Of a stretch of 64,000 nucleotides of DNA, positions 35,936 to 47,037 are shown one piece after another; the first letter of the stretch is position 1; every line of letters starts with the position of its first letter. Location: NCBI RefSeq assembly GCF_947500835.1, contig NZ_CANMTQ010000006.1, positions 206,012-270,011 of the forward strand, in the 5' to 3' direction. A model generated the notes under the pieces. The model was not told where the DNA came from, did no database searches, and worked only from the letters and a program-made list of their open reading frames with translations. Both the position numbers and the translations under genes were made by a program. The DNA comes from an uncultured Halomonas sp. (GTDB taxonomy: Bacteria; Pseudomonadota; Gammaproteobacteria; Pseudomonadales; Halomonadaceae).

Positions 35936-36902
35936 TCAGCCATTCCAGATAGGCGCCCACCCCTTCCGCCACGGTCTTGAACTCGGCGTCGTAACCCACT
36001 TTCCGCAGCCGCGAAATATCCGCCCGGGTATAGCTCTGGTAGCGGCCCTTGAGTTCCTCCGGAAAGTCGATGTACTCGATCTGGCCCTTGATCCCCCGGG
36101 TGCGGTCGTAATAGGAAATCACGCGGTCGGCAATGGCCTTGAACGGCTCGGCCCGACCGGTGCCAAGGTTGAAGATGCCCGAGTGCTCCGGGTGATCGAG
36201 AAACCAGAGATTGACTGCGACAGCATCGCCCACATAGACAAAATCCCGGCTCTGCATACCGGCATCGAAGCCATCCCAGGCACCGAACAGGCGTGGATTC
36301 TGCCCCTGGATTACCTGGGTGTGGTGATGATAGGCGACGCTGGCCATCTTGCCCTTGTGCTGCTCTCGCGGGCCGTAGACATTGAAGTAGCGAAAGCCCA
36401 CTACCTGGCTGGTCAGGTGATGCCAGTGCTGGCGTACATATTGATCGAAGAGCAGCTTGGAGTAGCCATACACGTTAAGGGGCTTCTCATACTCCGGCGC
36501 TTCGAAAAAGACATCGCTGCCACCATAGGTAGCCGCCGAGGAGGCATAAAGCAGTGGGATACCGCGTCGCTGGCATAGATGGAACAGTACCTTGGAGTAC
36601 TCGAAGTTGTTTTCGAGCATGAACTTGCCGTCCCACTCCGTGGTGTCGGAACAGGCGCCTTCGTGAAAGATCGCCTCGATGGGTGGCAAACGCTCACTGG
36701 TGTCGCCATGTAGCTCAGCCTGAGCCCGACGCAGGAACTCATGCTTGTCCAGATAGTCCCCCAGGCTACAGTCAGCCAGGTTGATGAACTTGGTGCCATC
36801 GGTCAGGTCGTCGACCACCAGCACATCCTGGTGGCCTCTCGCATTGAGCGCCTTGACCAGATTGGCGCCAATGAAACCGGCACCGCCTGTCACTACGATC
36901 AT
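35928..36902 (-). CDS. hldD: ADP-L-glycero-D-manno-heptose 6-epimerase
   Basis: Short-chain dehydrogenase-fold enzyme that epimerises ADP-heptose at C6, the last step of donor synthesis. The 324 residues show the NADP-binding [29 protein letters not shown], the catalytic YGYSK (Tyr/Lys pair), [11 protein letters not shown] and the C-terminal [21 protein letters not shown] lies upstream of the ATG. It is divergent from glyQ. Confidence 0.96.
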   Translation of the reverse strand: MIVVTGGAGFIGANLVKALNARGHQDVLVVDDLTDGTKFINLADCSLGDYLDKHEFLRRAQAELHGDTSERLPPIEAIFHEGACSDTTEWDGKFMLENNFEYSKVLFHLCQRRGIPLLYASSAATYGGSDVFFEAPEYEKPLNVYGYSKLLFDQYVRQHWHHLTSQVVGFRYFNVYGPREQHKGKMASVAYHHHTQVIQGQNPRLFGAWDGFDAGMQSRDFVYVGDAVAVNLWFLDHPEHSGIFNLGTGRAEPFKAIADRVISYYDRTRGIKGQIEYIDFPEELKGRYQSYTRADISRLRKVGYDAEFKTVAEGVGAYLEWLND

Positions 36903-37011
36903 GGTTCGCCCTCTCTGTTCATTCCGGTTTTCGGTCTCGCCGCCTTACCATTTCGACACCGCGCCTATAACCCCTTGGCTGCTGATTGTATACTTGACGG
37001 CTCATGAATTC

Positions 37012-37995
37012 ATGGCTAACGGTGCTTCACCAATGACACAGTCGCCCTCCGACGTGCAAACCTTTCAGGGCTTGATTCTCGCCCTGCAGCAGTACTGGGC
37101 CGAGCAAGGCTGCGTGATCCTGCAGCCACTGGACATGGAAGTCGGCGCCGGCACCTTTCACCCGGCAACCTTCCTGCGCTCCATCGGTCCCGAGAACTGG
37201 AACGCCGCCTATGTGCAGCCTTCACGGCGCCCCACCGATGGCCGCTATGGCGAGAACCCCAATCGTCTGCAGCACTACTATCAGTTTCAGGTCGTCATGA
37301 AGCCGTCTCCGGAGCACTTTCAGGAACTCTACCTGGGCTCTCTGAAGCGGTTGGGCCTCGACCCGCTGATTCACGACATTCGTTTCGTCGAGGACAACTG
37401 GGAATCGCCGACCCTGGGCGCCTGGGGATTGGGTTGGGAGATTTGGCTCAACGGCATGGAAGTCACTCAGTTCACCTACTTCCAGCAGGCCGGCGGTATT
37501 GAATGTTATCCGGTGACCGGCGAGCTGACCTATGGGCTGGAACGCATCGCCATGTATCTTCAGGATGTCGATAGCGTCTACGACCTGGTATGGGCCATTG
37601 CGCCGGACGGCACCCAGGTCAGCTACGGCGACGTCTATCTGCAGAACGAGCGCGAGCAGTCGGCCTACAATTTCGAACACGCCAACGTCGAAGCCCTGTT
37701 TGCCCAGTTCGATCATCTCGAACGCGAATGCACCAAGCTGCTCGAGGCCGGACTGCCCCTTCCCGCCTACGAGATGGTGCTCAAGGCGTCGCATACCTTC
37801 AACCTGCTCGATGCGCGCCACGCGATCTCGGTCACGGAACGACAGCGCTATATCCTGCGGGTGCGCACCCTGGCCCGGGAGGTCGCCCAAGCGTATTACC
37901 AATCACGCAAGATGGCTGGTTTCCCCATGGCCAGTGATGCCCTGCGTCGAGAGTTACTGGCCGAAGAACCGCTTACCGAAAAGGGAGATGTGTAA
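37012..37995 (+). CDS. glyQ: Glycine-tRNA ligase alpha subunit
   Basis: Catalytic alpha subunit of the alpha2-beta2 glycyl-tRNA synthetase; it activates glycine with ATP. The protein contains [73 protein letters not shown] and the C-terminal [21 protein letters not shown]. Two close ATGs (37012, 37033) are possible starts and neither has a clear ribosome-binding site; 327 or 320 residues result. A frame running from 36781 would extend into the hldD promoter and is not credible. Confidence 0.95.
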   Translation: MANGASPMTQSPSDVQTFQGLILALQQYWAEQGCVILQPLDMEVGAGTFHPATFLRSIGPENWNAAYVQPSRRPTDGRYGENPNRLQHYYQFQVVMKPSPEHFQELYLGSLKRLGLDPLIHDIRFVEDNWESPTLGAWGLGWEIWLNGMEVTQFTYFQQAGGIECYPVTGELTYGLERIAMYLQDVDSVYDLVWAIAPDGTQVSYGDVYLQNEREQSAYNFEHANVEALFAQFDHLERECTKLLEAGLPLPAYEMVLKASHTFNLLDARHAISVTERQRYILRVRTLAREVAQAYYQSRKMAGFPMASDALRRELLAEEPLTEKGDV

Positions 37996-37997
37996 GG

Positions 37998-40067
37998 ATG
38001 GCGTCCAATACCCTACTTGTTGAATTAGGTGTCGAGGAACTTCCTCCGGGTGCTATCGATGCTCTCTCGGATGCATTCGCCGCCCATATCGCCGAAGGCT
38101 TGCGCGAGGCCGAACTTTGCTTCGACCAGGTACGCGCCTATGCAACCCCCCGCCGCCTGGCAGTACAGATAAGCGCCCTCGAGGACAAGCAGCCCGATCG
38201 GGAAATCGAGCGCCGAGGCCCGGCGCTTGGCGCCGCTTTCAAGGATGGCGAACCGACCAAGGCCGCCATAGGATTTGCTCGCTCCTGCGGCGTCGATGTC
38301 GATCAACTGATGCACCTCGAAACAGATAAGGGCACCTGGCTCGGCTATCGCTTCACTCAAGGTGGCGAAGCGGTTGGCGCCCTCCTCCCGAAGATCATTG
38401 CCAAGGCCGTTGCCGCCCTCCCGGTGCCCAAGTATATGCGCTGGGGCGATTCGCGAATCGAGTTTTCCCGGCCGGTTCATTGGCTGGTCGTACTCTATGG
38501 CAGCGATGTCGTCGAGACTCGCGTGCTCGGCCTCGATGCCGGACGCGATACCCGGGGCCATCGTTTTCATGCACCGGAACCGATCGCACTAGCTCATGCG
38601 GAGGACTACCTGGGCGCTCTGGAAGGCGCCTACGTGCTTGCTGACCGGGAGCAGCGCCGCGAGCGCATTCGACAACAGGTGCTTGCTCAGGCGGAAACAC
38701 TGAACGCCACGGCCGTCATCGACGAGACATTGCTTGTAGAGGTCAGTGGTCTGGTGGAATGGCCCGTGGCCTTGGCAGGCAGCTTCGATGCACAGTTTCT
38801 TGATGTACCTGCCGAATGCCTCGTGTCATCGATGAAGGCCAATCAGAAATACTTTCACCTGCTAGATGAAGACGGCAAGCTCAAGCCAGCGTTCATCACT
38901 GTTGCCAACATCGATAGCCGCGATCCGCGTCAGGTCATCGAAGGCAACGAAAAGGTCATTCGCCCCCGCCTTGCGGACGCAGCCTTCTTCTATGAAGCCG
39001 ATCTCAGCCGCAGCCTTGCTTCTCGTCGCGATGGCCTGGCAAGCGTGACCTTCCAGCATCAGCTTGGCTCTCTGGCCGACAAGAGTAATCGCAACGAGGC
39101 CCTGGCCCTTACTATCGCCGAGCGCATCGGCGGCAATAGCGAACATGCCCGGCGTGCCGCACAATTGGCCAAGTGCGATCTCGTCACGGAGATGGTACAG
39201 GAATTTCCCGAGTTGCAGGGCATCATGGGTTATTACTATGCCCGGCATGATGGCGAGCCTGATGCAGTCGCCCAGGCGCTGCAAGAGCAGTACCTGCCCC
39301 GCTTTGCCAGCGACCAAATTCCACAGACTGCGACCGGGCAAGCACTGGCCCTGGCGGACCGTTTGGATACGCTGGTCGGCATCTTTGGCATCGGCCAACG
39401 CCCTAGCGGCACCAAGGACCCCTTTGCCCTGCGTCGTGCCGCTATTGGCGTGCTCAATATTCTGGTCAAGGCCGAACTTGATCTCGACCTACGCGAGCTG
39501 ATCGAACAGGCAGCGTCACAGTATCAAGCACTGCCAGAGTCGAAGGGCCTGGCCGATGACGTGCTCGATTATATGCTTGATCGTTTTCGTGCCTGGACCC
39601 GAGAGGAAGGTATTGCCGTAGAGGTCTATCTGGCGGTGCGTGCTCGCCCTGTCACTCGCCCTCTGGATTTTGCGCGCCGTGTGCGTGCGGTGCATGCCTT
39701 CAGTCAGCGTGAAGAAGCAACAGCACTTGCTGCGGCTAACAAGCGCGTCACCAACATTCTCGCCAAGCAAGGGTATGAGCAGGAAAGCACGGTTCAGATC
39801 GATTCACGGCTACTTCAGGAGCCCGCAGAGCAGGCACTTGAGAAGGCTCTGGAAGAACGGCGCGAATTGACTGCACCGCTACTTGCCGATGCACGCTATC
39901 GTGGGGCACTGGACGCCCTGGCTGCTCTTAGAGTGCCTGTCGACACATTCTTCGATGAGGTCATGGTTATGACTGAGGATGCCGCAGTGCGTAACAACCG
40001 CTTGGCGCTGCTGGCTAAGCTACAGGGACTGTTCCTCGAAGTGGCTGATATCGGTCAGTTGCAATAA
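37998..40067 (+). CDS. glyS: Glycine-tRNA ligase beta subunit
   Basis: tRNA-binding subunit of bacterial GlyRS. 689 residues with the family start LLVELGVEELPPGAIDALSDAF, RRGPALGAAFKDGEPTKAA, PKYMRWGDSRIEFSRPVHWLV, a central HD-domain-like block (VTFQHQLGSLADKSNR; GYYYARHDGEPDAVAQAL), ALADRLDTLVGIF and a C-terminal anticodon-binding helix bundle. The start is 3 bases after glyQ, so the subunits are made from one transcript that ends at the hairpin at 40101. Confidence 0.97.
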   Translation: MASNTLLVELGVEELPPGAIDALSDAFAAHIAEGLREAELCFDQVRAYATPRRLAVQISALEDKQPDREIERRGPALGAAFKDGEPTKAAIGFARSCGVDVDQLMHLETDKGTWLGYRFTQGGEAVGALLPKIIAKAVAALPVPKYMRWGDSRIEFSRPVHWLVVLYGSDVVETRVLGLDAGRDTRGHRFHAPEPIALAHAEDYLGALEGAYVLADREQRRERIRQQVLAQAETLNATAVIDETLLVEVSGLVEWPVALAGSFDAQFLDVPAECLVSSMKANQKYFHLLDEDGKLKPAFITVANIDSRDPRQVIEGNEKVIRPRLADAAFFYEADLSRSLASRRDGLASVTFQHQLGSLADKSNRNEALALTIAERIGGNSEHARRAAQLAKCDLVTEMVQEFPELQGIMGYYYARHDGEPDAVAQALQEQYLPRFASDQIPQTATGQALALADRLDTLVGIFGIGQRPSGTKDPFALRRAAIGVLNILVKAELDLDLRELIEQAASQYQALPESKGLADDVLDYMLDRFRAWTREEGIAVEVYLAVRARPVTRPLDFARRVRAVHAFSQREEATALAAANKRVTNILAKQGYEQESTVQIDSRLLQEPAEQALEKALEERRELTAPLLADARYRGALDALAALRVPVDTFFDEVMVMTEDAAVRNNRLALLAKLQGLFLEVADIGQLQ

Positions 40068-40100
40068 GCCCGACAGACATAAACAGTAGCAACTCAGACT

Positions 40101-40130
40101 AGAGGGGCCAGCTATCATGCTGGCCCCTCT
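40101..40130 (+). terminator. Terminator after glyS
   Basis: A 12-bp perfect stem (AGAGGGGCCAGC paired with its complement) around the loop TATCAT, 34 bases after the glyS stop. Only a single T follows, so release may need help, but the position and stem are convincing. Confidence 0.75.
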
Positions 40131-40154
40131 TGATCAGGCTCCGACAATCGGTCA

Positions 40155-40170
40155 TGTTTCACGTGAAACA
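40155..40170. promoter_or_regulatory. parS site (perfect)
   Basis: TGTTTCACGTGAAACA, the 16-bp consensus bound by chromosomal ParB (Spo0J). It lies in the 371-base spacer between glyS and the K+-channel gene, about 8.5 kb from oriC. Apart from this site and the glyS terminator the spacer (40068-40438) holds only the channel gene's upstream region. Confidence 0.93.
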
Positions 40171-40438
40171 TCGACCTTCTACATTTCGTCCTTCCAGTTT
40201 TTATCTGCTCAACCCCTCTGATGGCTACCCTACCCTGTCACTATCCAAGACTATTTTCTTCGTGGCATTTCATGCTCAGGATAAGACATCAGATTCAAGT
40301 AAACAGTATCAATAAGTACCGGTCTTGATAAATCACAGGTTGACGTCCTTTACCCATGCTAACGCTTATAGAGTGAGGGCGAGTTATTCTCTACCCTCAA
40401 TGCTGGACTCATAAGACCATACAAAAAAGGACGTCAGG

Positions 40439-41455
40439 ATGATAGGAAATCCTCTGATTGGCATCATCGGATTTTTACTGATCGCGGTGGTGACCTACGA
40501 CGCAATTCAAACCACTTTATCTGCATCCAATTCAGGTCCATTGACCAATCGTTTTATCAACGCCATCTGGGAAGTGTTTCTCCGGATCCATCGCCGTCGA
40601 AAAAGCCATGCCATGCTCAATGCTGTAGGCCCTTGGATCACGATATCACTTATCATCCTTTGGGTAAGTCTTGCATGGCTTGGATGGTTTTTACTCTTTT
40701 GCAGCGTTCCCTATGCTGTAGTGAACTCTACAACCATGGTGATGGCGACGGCTCTGGAAAGATTTTATTTTATCGGTTATACGATCTCGACCCTTGGCTA
40801 CGGTGACTATGTACCTGGCGATAATATCTGGCGATTCCTGTCTGCATTAGCAGCTGCCAACGGGCTGTTTTTATTTACTTTGGCGGTTACTTATATCGTT
40901 CCTGTAGTGTCCGCAACGGTGCAAAAACGCCAGTGTGCTTTATTAATCAGTTCACTGGGTCATAGTCCACTGCATATTATTCAAAACACTTGCCATGAAG
41001 GGAGCTTTCCGGGTTTGGCAGACCAACTTGCTTCAATGCAAGGCCCGATAACTACGTTGGGACAACAGCACCTGGCCTACCCCATCCTGCATTATTACCA
41101 TAGCCAGCACTCTATAAGCGCTCTACCGGTAACTTTGACCAGACTCTATCAAGCATTGGTCATTATCGAGTATGCCTGCCCTCGACTAGATGCCGCTACT
41201 CGACTGCAAATCTCTGTCATCAAGGATTCGATCTACCAGTTCCTGAATACTCTACATACAGCATTTATTTATCCTTCTGAGCGTGAACCCAGGTTTCCGA
41301 ATTTTGCGGCTTATGCTGAGCTACCCTGCTTCGACAAATCATCAGAACAGATTCATGACCACCTCAGTAGCCAGTCCCGACAAAAGCTCTTGCTTTGCTA
41401 TAACTTCAAGGATGGATGGGATTGGGATGATGTGTGGAACTCCAAGAACCGTTGA
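40439..41455 (+). CDS. Two-pore-helix K+ channel family protein
   Basis: 338-residue inner-membrane protein. Hydrophobic segments at about 5-22, 65-88 and 135-160 flank a pore region with the potassium selectivity filter STLGYGDYVPGD (TLGYGD near residue 119). The remaining 170 residues are cytosolic, without a recognisable RCK/TrkA_N nucleotide-binding motif. It probably conducts K+ or another monovalent cation; physiological role and gating are unknown. It stands alone between parS sites, with promoter-like A/T-rich DNA upstream and no obvious partner gene. Confidence 0.78.
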   Translation: MIGNPLIGIIGFLLIAVVTYDAIQTTLSASNSGPLTNRFINAIWEVFLRIHRRRKSHAMLNAVGPWITISLIILWVSLAWLGWFLLFCSVPYAVVNSTTMVMATALERFYFIGYTISTLGYGDYVPGDNIWRFLSALAAANGLFLFTLAVTYIVPVVSATVQKRQCALLISSLGHSPLHIIQNTCHEGSFPGLADQLASMQGPITTLGQQHLAYPILHYYHSQHSISALPVTLTRLYQALVIIEYACPRLDAATRLQISVIKDSIYQFLNTLHTAFIYPSEREPRFPNFAAYAELPCFDKSSEQIHDHLSSQSRQKLLLCYNFKDGWDWDDVWNSKNR

Positions 41456-41503
41456 GCCTTAATAAAGTTCTCTTGTCTTGAATAACTGATGACGTATAGT
41501 TTG

Positions 41504-41531
41504 GCACGATGTTTCATGTGAAACATCGTGC
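41504..41531. promoter_or_regulatory. Long palindrome containing a parS-like core with one mismatch
   Basis: The core TGTTTCATGTGAAACA (41510-41525) differs from parS at one central base. The dyad extends to 28 bp with 13 of 14 pairs matching. It lies between the channel gene and gmhB. It may be a lower-affinity ParB site or double as an operator. Confidence 0.7.
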
Positions 41532-41567
41532 TACTTCACTTTTGCCACCTATAAAACGCACTTGACT

Positions 41568-42122
41568 ATGCCTGCTATCGATACAAGCAAAGTGATTATT
41601 CTGGATCGCGACGGTGTGATCAATGAAGATTCTGATCACTATATCAAGTCGTTGGAAGAGTGGGCGCCTTACCCACAAGCAATCAATGCTATCGGTCGTC
41701 TTACCAAAGCAGGCTGGACATTAGCTGTAGCTACCAATCAATCAGGCATTGCCCGTGGTTATTTTACTGAGTACAGCCTTTTACTAATACATGAAGCAAT
41801 GATCAATGAGATTGAAGATGCAGGTGGTCGTATTGCGCATGTTGCTTATTGTCCGCACGGGCCTGAAGATGATTGCGCTTGCCGTAAACCACGGCCGGGT
41901 TTATTAGAACAAATTCGTTTAGCGTTGGGTATGGAGCATCTTAGCAATGCTTGGATGGTAGGAGACAGTTTACGGGATCTGCAGGCGGGGGCATCCATGG
42001 GATGTCAATTAGCACTAGTGCGCACAGGGAAAGGCAATATAACCTTGGCCGATGATCTACCTGCGGAAACCCGGATTTATAAGGATCTTGAAGAATTTGC
42101 CAACTTTTTGTTGGATGAATGA
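41568..42122 (+). CDS. gmhB: D-glycero-beta-D-manno-heptose-1,7-bisphosphate 7-phosphatase
   Basis: HAD-superfamily phosphatase that makes heptose 1-phosphate, the substrate of the HldE adenylyltransferase, in ADP-heptose synthesis. The 184 residues contain the HAD motif I (ILDRDGVINED), motif II region VATNQSGIARG, the zinc-loop cysteines/histidine CPHGPEDDCACRKPRPG and motif IV MVGDSLRDLQAGASMG. The ATG at 41568 is used rather than a TTG 6 bases earlier. The gene is detached from the other heptose genes at 24.9-36.9 kb, as is common. Confidence 0.94.
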   Translation: MPAIDTSKVIILDRDGVINEDSDHYIKSLEEWAPYPQAINAIGRLTKAGWTLAVATNQSGIARGYFTEYSLLLIHEAMINEIEDAGGRIAHVAYCPHGPEDDCACRKPRPGLLEQIRLALGMEHLSNAWMVGDSLRDLQAGASMGCQLALVRTGKGNITLADDLPAETRIYKDLEEFANFLLDE

Positions 42123-42176
42123 ATTTATGGGGGCTACTGATACTGCCTACTACTCTGCTGAAGTAAGCCTTTTATA

Positions 42177-42215
42177 AAACAGCCCGGTCCATTGGACCGG
42201 GCTGTTTGCATTTTT
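42177..42215 (+). terminator. Terminator after gmhB
   Basis: A 14-bp stem (AAACAGCCCGGTCC with its complement) around a 3-base loop, followed by GCATTTTTAT: a textbook intrinsic terminator on the + strand. It also lies just beyond the gyrB stop of the opposite strand. Confidence 0.92.
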
Positions 42216-42252
42216 ATAAGCTAATGGCGTTCAATTTTCGTCGAGTATTTGA

Positions 42253-42268
42253 TGTTTCACGTGAAACA
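42253..42268. promoter_or_regulatory. parS site (perfect)
   Basis: TGTTTCACGTGAAACA immediately next to the gyrB stop codon on the reverse strand, between the gmhB terminator and gyrB, about 6.3 kb from oriC. Confidence 0.93.
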
Positions 42269-44692
<2,424 letters not shown>

Positions 44693-44712
44693 CTACTCCA
44701 CTTGAATACAAT

Positions 44713-45807
44713 CTATTCTTGATCTGTCAGTTGTCCATGTTTCACGTGAAACATTGACAGGGGTGTTGTCGCTTGCCAGAACCCTAATAACGATTCAGGC
44801 TCTACACTTGTTATAAATACTTGACACTGCATCCTTTCCAACCAATTGCAAAAAGCATGTCGATGATGTTCATCGAGCTCTGCGGGTAAATCATCTATCA
44901 AATATATACAGCGTCGTCCGGTAATATTCTCGAGCAAGCGTCCTTGTGCCAATTTCAAAGCGCTCACTACAAGTTTCTGCTGTCCCCTGGAAAGGACTTC
45001 CTTGGCAGGACGGCGACCGATACGTATGCGCAAATCCGCTCGTTGCGGCCCTTGCTGTGTGAACCCCATTTGACGATCACTCTCATGGCTATCTCGCAGC
45101 ACTTCCGAATAGGAGCGCTTATGATCCCATCCTTTGAAGTAGCGAAGCGTCAGATCAGCACCGTAAAGTGGCAAGAGCTCTTTAAGGGTTTCTTCAAAGA
45201 TAGGTGAGAAGTTTTTCATGTAGTCGCTGCGGAGAGCATCGAGCTGCACACCATAATTCGCTAGTTCTCGATCCCATACTGCAAGGTTTTGACGATCTAT
45301 CTTACCATGTCTCAGTAATGCATTCCGATGTTTCAAGGCTCTGCGCACTCGTCGCCATATATCGAAGAACTCATGTTTCACGTGAAACACTCCCCAATCG
45401 AAAAACTCTCGACGAAAAACCGGTGAACCTTCAAGCAGTCGAAACGCATCAGGATTGATCAACTGTAGCGGTAAGGCCTCGGCTAGCTGAGCAATACGTG
45501 TCACAGACTCACCCGCCATGCGAATAGTAGGCTCTGTCGCAGAGCGCTCACGGCGGATGCCGATGGGGAGGGGAGGGTCGCCTTTCAAACGCCCGTGCAA
45601 GGACAATGCATTCACATCGTGCTGAATGGCGTGCTTTAACTGTTGAGTCCGGAAGGAGCGTCCCAAGCCTAGTATATGTATGCCTTCCAGTAGGCTTGTC
45701 TTGCCACTACCATTATCACCAATGATAAGGTTGACGCCAGCTGAAGGGCGTATGTCAGCGGTTTGCAGATTACGCAAACCTTGAAAGGTCAAACGATCAA
45801 GAGACAT
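44713..45807 (-). CDS. recF: DNA replication and repair protein RecF
   Basis: SMC-like ATPase that loads RecA at gaps through the RecFOR pathway. About 364 residues with Walker A IIGDNGSGKTSLLEGIHILG, the Q/signature region LSRGQQKLVVSALKLAQG and Walker B IYLIDDLPAELDEHH. Two perfect parS sites are embedded in the gene and both are translated as FHVKH: once in the conserved DWGVFHVKHEF block, where E. coli has a similar sequence, and once near the C-terminus as MFHVKHGQL. The ATG at 45807 is preferred to a codon 15 bases earlier. Confidence 0.95.
   Translation of the reverse strand: MSLDRLTFQGLRNLQTADIRPSAGVNLIIGDNGSGKTSLLEGIHILGLGRSFRTQQLKHAIQHDVNALSLHGRLKGDPPLPIGIRRERSATEPTIRMAGESVTRIAQLAEALPLQLINPDAFRLLEGSPVFRREFFDWGVFHVKHEFFDIWRRVRRALKHRNALLRHGKIDRQNLAVWDRELANYGVQLDALRSDYMKNFSPIFEETLKELLPLYGADLTLRYFKGWDHKRSYSEVLRDSHESDRQMGFTQQGPQRADLRIRIGRRPAKEVLSRGQQKLVVSALKLAQGRLLENITGRRCIYLIDDLPAELDEHHRHAFCNWLERMQCQVFITSVEPESLLGFWQATTPLSMFHVKHGQLTDQE
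44738..44753. promoter_or_regulatory. parS site (perfect) inside recF 3' end
   Basis: TGTTTCACGTGAAACA near the 3' end of recF, encoding part of MFHVKH in a C-terminal tail that looks extended relative to E. coli RecF. Confidence 0.93.
45374..45389. promoter_or_regulatory. parS site (perfect) inside recF
   Basis: TGTTTCACGTGAAACA in the middle of recF, in the codons for VFHVKH. It is the perfect site nearest to oriC, at about 3.1 kb. Confidence 0.93.
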
Positions 45808-45865
45808 CAATATGCACCCCACGATAGTACATAATCCGTGCTATCGTGGTGTAGACGTGAGGTTT

Positions 45866-46969
45866 CTAGAGCCGCATGGGCATGACGACATATAACGCGT
45901 CACCACCACCTGGCTCTTCAAGAATGGCGCTACTGTTAGGGTCGGAGAGCGTTATCTGAACACGATCCTCATCCAAGACATTGAGTACATCGACCAGATA
46001 ACCCACATTGAATCCGATCTCCATGGCATTGCCATCGTATTCAATAGCGATGTTTTCTTCAGCCTCTTCCTGTTCGGGATTGTTGGCCATCACCCTTAGA
46101 TTGCCATTTTCAAGCTGAAGCCGTATGCCACGGTATTTCTCATTGGACAGGATCGAGGTTCTAGATAATACCTGACGAAGCTCGGCACGTTCAGCAATGA
46201 TCGCCTTATCACCTCCCTTGGGAATGACTCGATCATAATCCGGGAATTTACCGTCTACCAACTTCGAGGTAAAAGTATAATCCCCGGTATGAGCTCGCAG
46301 ATGATTACCGCTTAAGGTCAATTGCACAGGTTCATCACTGCCATCAAGTAGCCGAACCAATTCGAGAATGCCTTTGCGTGGTACGATCAGCTTTTGCACA
46401 GGTTCGACGCTGACATCCATCGAGCGTGCGCACACTGCTAGCCGATGCCCGTCCGTTGCGACACTACGGACGATGTTTTGTCCTAGCTCCAACAACATAC
46501 CATTGAGATAATATCGGACATCCTGCTGAGCCATGGCAAAAGCCGTCGCATCGATCAAGTATTTGAGCGTACTTCGAGGCAGACTGAACTCTTCATTGCT
46601 TTTATCGCTTTCGATACTTGGAAATTCGACAGCCGGAAGCGTCGACAGTGTGAAGCGCGATCGTCCACAGCGCAGTACCGCACGACCATCTTCGAGTGTA
46701 AAAGTGATATCCGACTGTTCAGGCAATGATTTACAGATATCCATGAGCTTGCGTGCCGGCACTGTTACCGACCCAGGCTCGTCAACGCTCAAAGGTTCGG
46801 CGCGACCAATCAGCTCTACCTCTAAATCCGTACCAGTCAAAGCTACCTGCGCATCCTGAACATGTATAAGTACATTCGAGAGTACAGGAAGTGTTTGACG
46901 CCGCTCGACAACGCCTGCAACCAGTGTCAGAGGCCGTAGAAAAGCCTCCCGGGAGATGGAAAATTTCAT
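45866..46969 (-). CDS. dnaN: DNA polymerase III sliding clamp (beta subunit)
   Basis: Ring-shaped processivity factor. The 367 residues match the E. coli length and sequence pattern: MKFSISREAFLRPLTLVAGVVERRQTLPVLSNVL at the start, ATDGHRLAVC in the middle, MANNPEQEEAEENI, and the C-terminal VVMPMRL that forms part of the client-binding pocket. A GGAGAAG lies upstream. It sits between dnaA and recF with only short spacers. Confidence 0.98.
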   Translation of the reverse strand: MKFSISREAFLRPLTLVAGVVERRQTLPVLSNVLIHVQDAQVALTGTDLEVELIGRAEPLSVDEPGSVTVPARKLMDICKSLPEQSDITFTLEDGRAVLRCGRSRFTLSTLPAVEFPSIESDKSNEEFSLPRSTLKYLIDATAFAMAQQDVRYYLNGMLLELGQNIVRSVATDGHRLAVCARSMDVSVEPVQKLIVPRKGILELVRLLDGSDEPVQLTLSGNHLRAHTGDYTFTSKLVDGKFPDYDRVIPKGGDKAIIAERAELRQVLSRTSILSNEKYRGIRLQLENGNLRVMANNPEQEEAEENIAIEYDGNAMEIGFNVGYLVDVLNVLDEDRVQITLSDPNSSAILEEPGGGDALYVVMPMRL

Positions 46970-47037
46970 GATAACTCTATCTTCTCCTGTTTATTTTATG
47001 GCGCCTAAGGGCAATGACCGGTTTTGGGGTGATATCT

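Noticed and set aside
36781..37011. A 77-codon N-terminal extension of glyQ
   Set aside because: It overlaps the divergent hldD gene and promoter, and GlyQ homologues begin close to 37012-37033.
40130..40315. A 61-codon frame in the glyS-channel spacer containing MFHVKH
   Set aside because: The recognisable part is only the translated parS site; no ribosome-binding site or family similarity.
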